64,000 bases of DNA from JBHGYD01 sp041920415. GTDB taxonomy: Bacteria > Bacillota > Bacilli > Bacillales > Anoxybacillaceae. The DNA lies in contig JBHGYD010000031.1 of assembly GCA_041920415.1 (NCBI GenBank), positions 62,001 through 126,000 on the forward strand. The letters are read 5' to 3'. Shown one piece after another: positions 36,032 through 44,461 of this stretch (position 1 is its first letter; every line of letters begins with the position of its first letter). A program made the position numbers and the translations under genes. The notes below the pieces were generated by a model, which ran no database searches, was not told the origin of the DNA, and saw nothing but the letters and a program-made list of their open reading frames with translations.

Positions 36032-38920
36032 ATGAATGTATACAGCATCGTATGCAGTGATGTGAATGAACTCGATGTTTTTATAGATCAACGTCATCTC
36101 GCGCATTATGATCACATACTTGTGCAAATGTTCGCTCATATCGTAGATCCTCTTTATATGGATGAAGCGATCAGAAAAATAAAACAAAAGCTTCCACAAG
36201 CAACCATCATCGGTATGACAACGGATGGAGGAATCGCAAACGGTTCGATCATTGATGATCAGTTCGTCATTTCCTTTACGGTTTTTGAGAAAACAAAATT
36301 ACAATCTATCGTTTTATCTGGTGATGGAGTTGCTACTCATTATGAACTTGGAAAACATCTTGTTGAAAAGGTAACCACGGAAGAAACAAAGCTTCTCCTC
36401 TTTTTTGTCAACGGTACATCTATTGACATTGATGAGTTAATTCGTGGAATACAGTCTGTTGGACGAAAACAAGTCATCATCGGTGTGACAACTCGAGAAG
36501 GGGAGTGCGTTTTTTCTGACAAAGGAATTGTTACCAATGGAGTGGTCGCTGTTAGTTTCAATCATAAACAACTGCATATTCATACATATAGCGCTTCGCC
36601 TTGGCAAGAAGTGGGGACAGCGTTTCGAGTGACGAAATGTAAAGGGAAACGACTGTATGAGCTCGAGGGAAAAAAAGTAGCAACGGTGCTTACTTGTTAT
36701 TTAGGAAACGATTTTATAGAAAGATTGCCTTATTCGGGGATGGAATTTCCGTTCATCATTGAAAGAGGTGGTCAAAAAGAATGTTTGCAAGTAATGAAAG
36801 TATATGAAGACGGTTCAATTCAAGTGAATCGAAAACTGCGTAAAGGAGAAAAAGTAAAGTTTTCTTACATCCATATACCGATGATGATAGGCAATACGAT
36901 TCAAGAATTAAAAAAACTCGTGAAAAAACCAATGGAAGCGATATTTTTATATAGCAGCATAGCGATGAAAGGGTATTTGCACGAATTAACATGGCAAACG
37001 ATTCAGATGATGGAAAAAATCGCTCCAACGGTTGGGTGTTTTGTTTTCAGAGAGGTTGTTATGCACCATAGACAAAAGAATGTGAACACTTCCTCTTTTG
37101 TTTTTCTTGCTTTATGTGAAGGAGAAAAAGCGAAAGAAGTCGATCACTTTCCTGTTCAATTTGAGGTTCCGAATGTATTTCAAGGAATGATGACGTTAGC
37201 GAATTTAATGAATGCCTCGTCTCGCGATATTGAGCGGCTTCATTCAAGCATTGAAATGTCCGAACAACGTTATAAATCGCTGTTTGAGCATAACTCTGAT
37301 ATCGTTTATTCGACTGATTTGCATGGGAATTTTACGAGCGTCAATCCCGCGTTTGAAAAAATTCTTGGTTATAAAAAAGAAGAAATTTTATACACGAACT
37401 CATTAAAGTATATTCATCCGAAAGATATTCGCCGCGTCAGTATGCACTTTTATCGGACGCTTCGCGGAAAAGTACAATACTATAATTTGGAGATTCCTAG
37501 AAAATCAGGAGAAACATTATTGTTTCAAATCAAAAACGTTCCGATTATTGTAAACGGTGAAAAAGTCGGAATTTACGGAATTGGTAGAAACATAACGGAG
37601 CAGAAAAAAGCGGAGGAGAAAATTGCTTATTTAGCTTATTATGATACGGATACTCATTTGCCGAATCGCATAAAATTTATGGAAATAATGGACGAACATA
37701 TTGAACGAGCAAAACAAAAAAAGGGAAAATTAGCTATCCTTTTTATTAATCTCGATCGATTTAAAATGATCAACGACAGCATCGGGCATGATGCAGGAGA
37801 TGAAATTTTAAAGCAAATGGCTGAGCGTATTCGCAGCGTTTTGCCGCTCGGGGCACATTTAGGAAGATTCCATGGTGATCAATTCAGTTTGTTACTAACG
37901 AAACAGGTGAAGGTGGATACGGTTATCGAAACGGCGAAGCAAATTTCCCAAGTAATTGCTAAACCGATTATGTATCAAGATCAAGAATTTTTTATTACCG
38001 CAAGCATTGGCATTAGCTTGTATCCAAATGACGGAGTTGATAAACATTCATTATTAAAGAACGCGGATACAGCGATGAATCGCGCGAAGCAAGGGGGAGG
38101 TAACCGAATTCAATTTTATTCGACAGAAATGAATAAACAAACGCTCTATCGATTAGAGCTAGAAAGCTACTTGCGAAAAGCGTTAGAGAAAAACGAATTG
38201 TTCTTATGTTATCAGCCACTTATTGATGTACAAACGAGAAAAATTATTGGCAGTGAAGCGCTTCTTCGCTGGCGTCATCCAAAGTTAGGGCTTGTAAAAC
38301 CGGATGAATTTATTCCGCTCGCTGAAGAAACAGGAATTATTCATGAAGTAGGCAGATGGGTACTGTTTACTGCCTGCCAGCAAACGAAACAGTGGCAGCA
38401 ATTAGGACTAGGTCCATTAACCGTTTCCGTGAACGTATCAGCGAATCAATTTCAACAGCCAAACCTCATTGAAGATGTAAAGCAGGCATTACAACAATCA
38501 CAGCTAGCTCCATGTTATTTGAACTTAGAATTAACGGAAAGCTCAATGTTACGAAACATTCATTATAGCATTCAAGTAATGAAAGAGCTGCAACAATTAG
38601 GGGTCGGTATTTCGATTGATGATTTTGGAACGGGGTACTCTTCGCTTAGTTATTTAAAAGATTTGCCGATTGATGCATTGAAAATTGATCGCTCGTTTAT
38701 TAAGCATTTGCATAAAAACACTTCCGACATTGCGATTGTAAAAGCGATTGTCACCATGGGACACGGATTAGGAATCAAAGTGGTTGCGGAAGGAGTAGAA
38801 ACGGAGGAGCAAATGGAATTGCTGAAAGTGCTCAAATGTCACTATGCCCAAGGCTATGCGCTTTATCAACCATTGATGGCGGAAGAGCTAACCAAGTATA
38901 TCGTTGTCAGTCGTTCATAG
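36032..38920 (+). CDS. FIST-PAS-GGDEF-EAL signalling protein
   Basis: About 962 residues without a signal peptide or obvious membrane segment. Order: FIST N- and C-domains (about 1-370; ligand-sensing, often for amino acids), a PAS domain (about 410-530; EQRYKSLFEHNSDIVYSTD), a GGDEF domain (about 535-700) and an EAL domain (about 715-955). The GGDEF active-site loop reads HGDQF, so diguanylate cyclase activity is unlikely although DRFKMINDSIGHDAGDEIL is normal. The EAL domain keeps SEALLRW, and IDDFGTGYSS is intact, so it is probably a c-di-GMP phosphodiesterase, perhaps modulated by GTP binding to the dead GGDEF. ATG 36032 follows GGGGAAAG; ATG 36005 has no ribosome site. Confidence 0.88.
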   Translation: MNVYSIVCSDVNELDVFIDQRHLAHYDHILVQMFAHIVDPLYMDEAIRKIKQKLPQATIIGMTTDGGIANGSIIDDQFVISFTVFEKTKLQSIVLSGDGVATHYELGKHLVEKVTTEETKLLLFFVNGTSIDIDELIRGIQSVGRKQVIIGVTTREGECVFSDKGIVTNGVVAVSFNHKQLHIHTYSASPWQEVGTAFRVTKCKGKRLYELEGKKVATVLTCYLGNDFIERLPYSGMEFPFIIERGGQKECLQVMKVYEDGSIQVNRKLRKGEKVKFSYIHIPMMIGNTIQELKKLVKKPMEAIFLYSSIAMKGYLHELTWQTIQMMEKIAPTVGCFVFREVVMHHRQKNVNTSSFVFLALCEGEKAKEVDHFPVQFEVPNVFQGMMTLANLMNASSRDIERLHSSIEMSEQRYKSLFEHNSDIVYSTDLHGNFTSVNPAFEKILGYKKEEILYTNSLKYIHPKDIRRVSMHFYRTLRGKVQYYNLEIPRKSGETLLFQIKNVPIIVNGEKVGIYGIGRNITEQKKAEEKIAYLAYYDTDTHLPNRIKFMEIMDEHIERAKQKKGKLAILFINLDRFKMINDSIGHDAGDEILKQMAERIRSVLPLGAHLGRFHGDQFSLLLTKQVKVDTVIETAKQISQVIAKPIMYQDQEFFITASIGISLYPNDGVDKHSLLKNADTAMNRAKQGGGNRIQFYSTEMNKQTLYRLELESYLRKALEKNELFLCYQPLIDVQTRKIIGSEALLRWRHPKLGLVKPDEFIPLAEETGIIHEVGRWVLFTACQQTKQWQQLGLGPLTVSVNVSANQFQQPNLIEDVKQALQQSQLAPCYLNLELTESSMLRNIHYSIQVMKELQQLGVGISIDDFGTGYSSLSYLKDLPIDALKIDRSFIKHLHKNTSDIAIVKAIVTMGHGLGIKVVAEGVETEEQMELLKVLKCHYAQGYALYQPLMAEELTKYIVVSRS

Positions 38921-38932
38921 GATGAGAGTGGG

Positions 38933-38972
38933 AAGGAATGGATTCCATCCGTCCTTTCTTTCCACACTCTTT
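38933..38972. terminator. Imperfect hairpin between convergent genes
   Basis: GAGTGGGAA and TTCCACACTC enclose a further GGA/TCC region. The hairpin is imperfect but placed between two convergent genes. Confidence 0.4.
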
Positions 38973-38982
38973 GTAGCAAATG

Positions 38983-39531
38983 TTATCCCATTTGCGCACA
39001 AATAAACCGTTTTCCTGTATTAAACGTAATTTCAAAGCGATCTTTACACGACGAGCCTCGTTCATAATAATGTTGTACGTTGCTAATGAGCTCGGTATTG
39101 TCGTAAATGATGAAATTCACTCCCGTATGTTTCGCGAACAAAAGCCCATTATAACAATAAAGGCAATCATACAATGAAAAATTGAAATTATTTAACCATT
39201 CAACAAAATGGAAAAAGGTTTTTTCTGGTAGAGAAGCTAACCATTGTTGATAAGCATACGGTAGCCGTTTACGAAAACGGACGATTTCGCCATTTTGCAA
39301 TGGAACATCGTCCACATCTAAATGAATGATTCCGTTTTCCTGTAACTGACCGTGAAACCATTGACCGAAGCGAAAAATTTCAATGGTTCCTTCTGTCATA
39401 TCTTCGAGTGGTGCCGCTTCTTCATTTTCTTCATCAAAAAATATCCATTCGTTATTGATATATTCGACTTCCCCCTGTATATAGGCGCGTTTTTGTTCTT
39501 TTATGTATGATAATCGTTGTTCAAGATTCAC
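38983..39531 (-). CDS. Uncharacterised cytoplasmic protein (possibly DUF2777)
   Basis: 182 residues, acidic in its first half (FFDEENEEAAPLEDMTEG), no signal peptide. Conserved-looking segments are YAYQQWLASLPEKTFFHFVE and FSLYDCLYCYNGLLF. It may belong to a Bacillaceae family of unknown function such as DUF2777, but I recall that family only vaguely. A ribosome site GGAGATGAGG precedes the ATG at 39531. It is transcribed alone. No function is proposed. Confidence 0.7.
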   Translation of the reverse strand: MNLEQRLSYIKEQKRAYIQGEVEYINNEWIFFDEENEEAAPLEDMTEGTIEIFRFGQWFHGQLQENGIIHLDVDDVPLQNGEIVRFRKRLPYAYQQWLASLPEKTFFHFVEWLNNFNFSLYDCLYCYNGLLFAKHTGVNFIIYDNTELISNVQHYYERGSSCKDRFEITFNTGKRFICAQMG

Positions 39532-39730
39532 GTCCTCATCTCCTTTCTATCTTTTCGTTCTTTCCAATTTTTTAACAATTTATTCAAGTCACTGGACAAT
39601 TCATCGAAATGATGACCGATGCATAAAATGGAAGCATGCCAAAAAGAAAAGCGGAAGCGCCCAATTTCGCCTAAAAGCTGCCCACGTCCTGTGGGCAACG
39701 GCGAAATGTCGCTATCCTAGCTCCCTCGAG

Positions 39731-39788
39731 GGAAAATGTTCTTCCGACGGAAAAATGCTTGCATTTTGACGGAGGAAGGTTATTTTCC
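39731..39788. repeat. Hairpin core of repeat unit 1
   Basis: Outer stem GGAAAAT (39731-39737) with ATTTTCC (39782-39788), middle CTTCC with GGAAG, terminal AAAATGC (39752-39758) with GCATTTT (39761-39767). It is homologous to the core in unit 2, sharing ATGTTCTTC and GGAAGGTTATTT, while both stems differ in sequence. Confidence 0.75.
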
Positions 39789-39907
39789 ACCAGCTGCGCC
39801 TGTGATTACTCGGCGCATGTCAGCGAAGATGCTAATTCAAGCAGCTGACACGCTGCGAGCCGAGCTAGACAACAAGAAAAGCGGAAGCGCCGCGTTCAGC
39901 TCTCGAA

Positions 39908-39965
39908 GCCAAATGTTCTTCACCCGCAGAAGTGTTTACACTTCGGAGGGGGAAGGTTATTTGGC
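39908..39965. repeat. Hairpin core of repeat unit 2
   Basis: Outer stem GCCAAAT (39908-39914) with ATTTGGC (39959-39965), middle CTTC with GAAG, terminal GAAGTGT (39929-39935) with ACACTTC (39938-39944). The span is the same as in unit 1 (58 bases), and paired positions changed on both sides. Confidence 0.75.
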
Positions 39966-40201
39966 ACAAGAGAGCTAGGCGCTGGAGCTAGACAAGGAAG
40001 AAAAGCGGAGGTGACCGATCTATCCCCGAAACGTGCTGGAGGACCCACGAGGGGATGAGAGCCGCAGCAGCGGGATCGAAGTGTCGCGAGAGGATGGTCA
40101 CTGGAGCCAGACAATCAAGAAAAGCGGAATCCGCACAGTAGCATATAATAGGGTAAAATTTTATACTTTTTTATCCTTACTAAAAGAAAGGATTGATTCA
40201 T

Positions 40202-42049
40202 GTGTGTGGTATCACCGGTTGGGTTGATTTCCAACGCGATGTGCGAATAGAAAAAAAAACGATTGAAAAAATGGCAGAAACATTAGCGAAGCGAGGTCCT
40301 GATGATACGAATCATTGGTTCTCTGAACATGTTGCATTTGGACATAAGCGCCTTGTCGTTGTTGACCCGGCAGGTGGTGTGCAACCGATGACACGGATAA
40401 AAAACGACCATGCTTACACGATCTGTTACAATGGAGAACTATATAATACAGAGGAGATTCGCAAAGAGTTGTTGAAAAGAGGATATACGTTTCAAGGACA
40501 TTCGGATACGGAAGTGTTATTAACGGCATATATCGAATGGCAAGAGCAATGTGTCGAATACGTAAATGGGATTTTTGCGTTTGCGATTTGGGACGGGAAG
40601 CGTGAACAAGTGTTTTTAGCGCGCGACCGTTTAGGAGTAAAACCGCTATTTTATCGTCACGTTGGAAGCAGTTTTCTATTCGGTTCTGAAATTAAAGCGA
40701 TTTTAGCACATCCGGAAGTAAAGGCAGAAGTCACCCGTGAAGGATTAGCAGAGATTTTTGGATTAGGTCCATCACGCACTCCGGGATACGGGGTGTTTTC
40801 AAGTATTTGCGAATTGCGCCCGGCCCATGCCTTAACGTACTCACGTGAACGGCTCAAAATATGGCGTTATTGGAATGTGGAAAGCGACATTCACCGCGAT
40901 TCATTGGAAGAAACGATTGAAAAAGTGCGATTCCTTCTTACTGATGCCGTTACGCGCCAACTCGTTTCCGATGTGCCAGTTTGTACATTTTTATCCGGTG
41001 GTGTCGATTCAAGTGCCATTACGGCGATTGCCGCAACAGTGTTTGAAAAAGAAGGGAAAGGCCCGCTTCATACGTATTCGATTGATTATGAAGGGAATGA
41101 TCAATACTTTACAGCGAACGATTTTCAACCGAATGCGGATGGTCCTTGGATTGAAAAAATGTCCGAAACGTTTGGTACCGTTCATCATCGATGTGTCATT
41201 ACCCAACAAGACCTAGTTGATTATTTAACCGAAGCGGTCATTGTTCGTGATCTTCCAGGGATGGCGGATATTGATTCATCATTACTTTGGTTTTGCCGAC
41301 AAATTAAAAAAGATTTTGTCGTTAGTTTATCAGGAGAATGTGCCGATGAAATTTTCGGGGGATACCCATGGTTCCATCGTCCTGACGATTTAGCGCGAGA
41401 CGGATTTCCTTGGATGAGATCAACCGAAGCGCGCATCGAGTTATTGAAGGAACATTGGCGGAATCAATTACATCTAGATGAGTATGTACAAGGGCGGTTC
41501 CGCGAAACGATTGCCGAAGTGCCGAGACTTGAGGGAGAAAGCGCGGTAGAAGCAAAAAGAAGAGAACTATTTTATCTCAATATGATTTGGTTTATGACGA
41601 CGCTTCTTGACCGAAAAGATCGAATGAGCATGGGAGCAAGCTTGGAAGTACGTGTACCGTTTGCCGACCATCGCTTAGTGGAATATGTGTGGAACATTCC
41701 ATGGGAGATGAAAATGTACGGCAATCGCGAAAAAGGGATTTTACGCCGAGCATTAGAGGGAATGTTACCAGAGGAAATATTGTATCGTAAAAAGAGCCCA
41801 TATCCAAAAACGCATCACCCACGTTATACAGAACTAGTAAAACAATGGGTGAAAGAATTATTAACAGATCCAACATCTGTACTGCATGAGTTTTTTGACA
41901 AACAAAAACTACAGGACATTGTTGAAACAGGAGGAAAATCATTTCAAGTACCGTGGTTCGGACAATTAATGACAGGTCCACAGCTTTTGGCTTATCTTGG
42001 TCAAATTCACGTTTGGTTTAAAAACTATGGAATCCAGATAAAAGAATAA
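40202..42049 (+). CDS. asnO: Asparagine synthetase (glutamine-hydrolysing), AsnO type
   Basis: 615 residues. After removal of the initiator the N-terminus is CGITGW, the catalytic Cys of the class-II glutaminase domain. KRGPDDT, YNGELYN and GHSDTEVLL follow. The synthetase domain has the PP-loop FLSGGVDSSAI (about residue 262) and SLSGECADEIFGGY. It makes asparagine from aspartate, ATP and glutamine. A GTG start at 40202 is required to put Cys second; AAAGGA lies about 9 bases upstream. B. subtilis AsnO (YisO), linked to sporulation, has the same place before yisQ and yisR. A UUCG-loop terminator follows. Confidence 0.92.
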   Translation: MCGITGWVDFQRDVRIEKKTIEKMAETLAKRGPDDTNHWFSEHVAFGHKRLVVVDPAGGVQPMTRIKNDHAYTICYNGELYNTEEIRKELLKRGYTFQGHSDTEVLLTAYIEWQEQCVEYVNGIFAFAIWDGKREQVFLARDRLGVKPLFYRHVGSSFLFGSEIKAILAHPEVKAEVTREGLAEIFGLGPSRTPGYGVFSSICELRPAHALTYSRERLKIWRYWNVESDIHRDSLEETIEKVRFLLTDAVTRQLVSDVPVCTFLSGGVDSSAITAIAATVFEKEGKGPLHTYSIDYEGNDQYFTANDFQPNADGPWIEKMSETFGTVHHRCVITQQDLVDYLTEAVIVRDLPGMADIDSSLLWFCRQIKKDFVVSLSGECADEIFGGYPWFHRPDDLARDGFPWMRSTEARIELLKEHWRNQLHLDEYVQGRFRETIAEVPRLEGESAVEAKRRELFYLNMIWFMTTLLDRKDRMSMGASLEVRVPFADHRLVEYVWNIPWEMKMYGNREKGILRRALEGMLPEEILYRKKSPYPKTHHPRYTELVKQWVKELLTDPTSVLHEFFDKQKLQDIVETGGKSFQVPWFGQLMTGPQLLAYLGQIHVWFKNYGIQIKE

Positions 42050-42084
42050 GTGAGAGGCTACATTCGTGTAGCCTCTCACTTATT
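42047..42084. terminator. Bidirectional terminator between asnO and yisQ
   Basis: TAAGTGAGAGGCTACA, tetraloop TTCG, TGTAGCCTCTCACTTA: a perfect 16-bp stem between convergent genes. Confidence 0.92.
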
Positions 42085-42092
42085 TGTTGGCA

Positions 42093-43445
42093 TCAAGCGG
42101 TTTCCACATTTCCTTGGACAAATGACTTTTTCTGCCATATTTTTGAGCGCCACCGCCATAACATTAGTAAGCCGCGCAGCCATTCATCGGCGATAAAGGA
42201 AATCCATACACCAACTAGCCCTAAGCCTGCTTCGATACCAAGAAAATACGAGATTGTCACGCCTACTCCCCACATCGACAAAATGCCCATATAAACAGGG
42301 AATTTTACATCACCAGCAGCTCGAAGGGAGCTAATAATAACGAGATTAAAGGAGCGTCCCGGTTCTAAAATGATCGTTAACAACAAGAGTGTTTTACCAA
42401 TTTCTACAATTCTCTCATTCGTTGTAAAAATCGAAAAGAGAGAGTCCGAGAAGGCAAAACAAATTGCGGCCATTGCAATGGAAATGATGATGGCGCTACG
42501 TAAGCTTTTCAAACAACGATGGTATGCTTGATCATATTGCCGGGCGCCGACGAAATGACCGACGATAATTTGCGTTCCTTGGCTTACGGCAATTCCAAAT
42601 AACCAAACAAACATCATAATGTTTTGTGTATAGACTCTTGTTGTTAGTGCCTCGGTTCCTAACCATGTAATAAAATACGTAATGAACATTTGTGCCGTAT
42701 TATACGCTAAATGCTCTCCGGCGGAAGGAATGCCAATTTTCAATAAGCTGCGGACGTGGTGCATTGGTAAAGAGAGAATTTGAGATAGAGAAAATGAAAG
42801 ATTTGTTCGTTTGAATAAAAGAATAAAAATAGCAATCAGTGCAATGACGCGGCTCGTGGTCGTGGAAATGGCGACTCCTTTTACACCTAAAACAGGAAAC
42901 CCGAACGGTCCGAAAATAAATAAATAGTTTCCAATGACGTGAAGTATATTCATTCCAATCGTAATGTACATTGTATCACGGGTAAATCCATAGCTTTTTA
43001 AAATTGCTCCAATTGTCATAATGAGTGCTTGAACAAACAAAAATCCACCGACAATCCCTAAGTAAGAGTTTGCTTCATTTAATAATTCATTTGGTAATTT
43101 CATTGCATATAAAATCTGTTTTCCAAACAATAAGAGAATGATTCCCAATAGAAGACCGAATAAAAAATTAGCGCTAATCGAGACAAGAGACACTTCAGCT
43201 GCATTTTTTTCGTCTTTTGCACCTAAATATTGAGCGACTAAAATCGCCGTTCCCATCGCGATAAAATCAAACATGACAATGACAAGAAAAACAATTTGAT
43301 TGGCGACACCGACAGCGGCGACCGCATCATCAGAATATTGACTTAACATGAGCGTATCGGTATTTCCTATAAGCATATACAGCAATGTTTCAATAAAAAT
43401 AGGCCATGTCAGTGCGAATAAAGAAAGCCTTTTCTCGTTTCTCAT
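42093..43445 (-). CDS. yisQ: MATE family efflux protein YisQ
   Basis: 450 residues, twelve-segment type. N-terminal LTWPIFIETLLYMLIGNTDTLMLS, VGVANQI and the second-half SQGTQIIVGHFVGARQ are MATE signatures. It exports cationic drugs or metabolites using sodium or proton flow. AAAGGAG precedes the ATG at 43445. It is divergent from the AraC regulator gene, which probably controls it; B. subtilis yisQ and yisR have the same neighbourhood. Confidence 0.88.
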   Translation of the reverse strand: MRNEKRLSLFALTWPIFIETLLYMLIGNTDTLMLSQYSDDAVAAVGVANQIVFLVIVMFDFIAMGTAILVAQYLGAKDEKNAAEVSLVSISANFLFGLLLGIILLLFGKQILYAMKLPNELLNEANSYLGIVGGFLFVQALIMTIGAILKSYGFTRDTMYITIGMNILHVIGNYLFIFGPFGFPVLGVKGVAISTTTSRVIALIAIFILLFKRTNLSFSLSQILSLPMHHVRSLLKIGIPSAGEHLAYNTAQMFITYFITWLGTEALTTRVYTQNIMMFVWLFGIAVSQGTQIIVGHFVGARQYDQAYHRCLKSLRSAIIISIAMAAICFAFSDSLFSIFTTNERIVEIGKTLLLLTIILEPGRSFNLVIISSLRAAGDVKFPVYMGILSMWGVGVTISYFLGIEAGLGLVGVWISFIADEWLRGLLMLWRWRSKIWQKKSFVQGNVETA

Positions 43446-43567
43446 GAAGACAACTCCTTTAAAAATTCCGACTCAAAAACTATATTCAGTTTACATATTT
43501 CATTACATAATAAAAAGGGAACAACACGATTCGATTTGTACATTTCCGACGTAAAGGAGAAAGTGAA

Positions 43568-44431
43568 ATGCCGCACATTATGTTTCATTTGCCGCCTTTC
43601 CCGACGTTTATTAAAGGGGGAGAAGCGGTATTCGTCAAAGGAAACAAGCACTTTAAGCGAACGTTTTCCGTTTTTGATTTGTTGTATGTGAAACGAGGAT
43701 GTTTATACATGACGGAAGAAGAACGTGTGTTTACGGTAGGATCTGGTGAATATGTCATTTTAATTCCTCATCGTGAACATTACGGACATCGAGCTTGTAC
43801 GGAAGATACGTTTTTTGTTTGGCTACATTTCATTATTGAGGGAAACTATGAAACGATCGAAAAAACAGAATTGAATTGGCATAATATCATTGAACGGGAA
43901 GCAACGTATGTAGAAGCGGCGCAATATCGGTTTTATTTGCCGCAATACGCCAAAGTAAGGCAGAGAGAGCGAATTGAACAATTGTTGCAACAATTGGTTG
44001 ATCTTAATGAAGATCGGGCTCCCGATAGTCCGCTAAAACAACAGATCTATTTCGCTGAATTCATTATGCAGTTACAAAAACAAGCGTTACACATTCCAAC
44101 GGCTTCTGAAAAAGTGTGCGCCGAGGCGATCCAATATATCCACGAGCATTATCGCGAGCCGCTCGATATGAAACAGCTGGCGCAATCATTGCGTTTTCAT
44201 CCCGATTACATTACGCGCTGCATGCAAAAGACGATGGGGATGAGTTTCATTCAATATTTGAACCATTATCGCTTATCGAAAGCAAAAAAATGGTTAACCG
44301 AAACAAATGAGACGGTGGATGCGATTGCCAAACGAGTGGGAATTGAAGATGGAGCTTATTTTTCACGACTTTTTAAAAAAATAGAAGGGGTCACGCCGAC
44401 GGAATATCGTCGTACCGTCCATCGTACATAA
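43568..44431 (+). CDS. yisR: AraC family transcriptional regulator YisR
   Basis: 287 residues: an N-terminal cupin-like sensor (about 1-150) and a C-terminal double helix-turn-helix (about 185-285) with LDMKQLAQSLRFHPDYITRC, and ETVDAIAKRVGIEDGAYFSR followed by GVTPTEYRR. AAAGGAG precedes ATG 43568. Size and site next to the MATE gene match YisR. It likely responds to a small ligand and regulates the divergent exporter. A terminator follows. Confidence 0.88.
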   Translation: MPHIMFHLPPFPTFIKGGEAVFVKGNKHFKRTFSVFDLLYVKRGCLYMTEEERVFTVGSGEYVILIPHREHYGHRACTEDTFFVWLHFIIEGNYETIEKTELNWHNIIEREATYVEAAQYRFYLPQYAKVRQRERIEQLLQQLVDLNEDRAPDSPLKQQIYFAEFIMQLQKQALHIPTASEKVCAEAIQYIHEHYREPLDMKQLAQSLRFHPDYITRCMQKTMGMSFIQYLNHYRLSKAKKWLTETNETVDAIAKRVGIEDGAYFSRLFKKIEGVTPTEYRRTVHRT

Positions 44432-44461
44432 AAAGCGAGGCCATAGAGAACCTCGCTTTAT
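44431..44461. terminator. Bidirectional terminator between yisR and neopullulanase
   Basis: AAAAGCGAGG and CCTCGCTTTA pair around a 10-base loop between convergent genes. Confidence 0.8.

Larger units (their letters stand above)
39644..40134. repeat. Tandem cluster of structured repeat units
   Basis: Four successive units begin with the same AAGAAAAGCGGA box, at 39644, 39875, 39998 and 40117; the last is only a stub. The first three end in GAGCTAGACAA or GAGCCAGACAA. Each full unit is full of nested inverted repeats. Unit 1: ATTTCGCC/GGCGAAAT around TGCCCAC/GTGGGCA, GGAAAAT/ATTTTCC, AAAATGC/GCATTTT, TGCGCC/GGCGCA and TGTCAGC/GCTGACA. Unit 2: AGCGCC/GGCGCT, AGCTCTC/GAGAGCT, GCCAAAT/ATTTGGC and GAAGTGT/ACACTTC. 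Unit 3: GTGACC/GGTCAC and ATCCCC/GGGGAT. GC content is higher than in the flanking spacer. The whole 39532-40201 spacer has no credible gene. Confidence 0.85.

Noticed and set aside
39503..40114. Several open frames of 60-90 codons across the repeat cluster
   Set aside because: They lack ribosome sites, run through inverted repeats and have no protein-like pattern; they are by-products of the GC-rich repeats.
40123..40134. GCGGAATCCGC palindrome as an operator for asnO
   Set aside because: It is part of the stub of the fourth repeat unit and is explained by that family.
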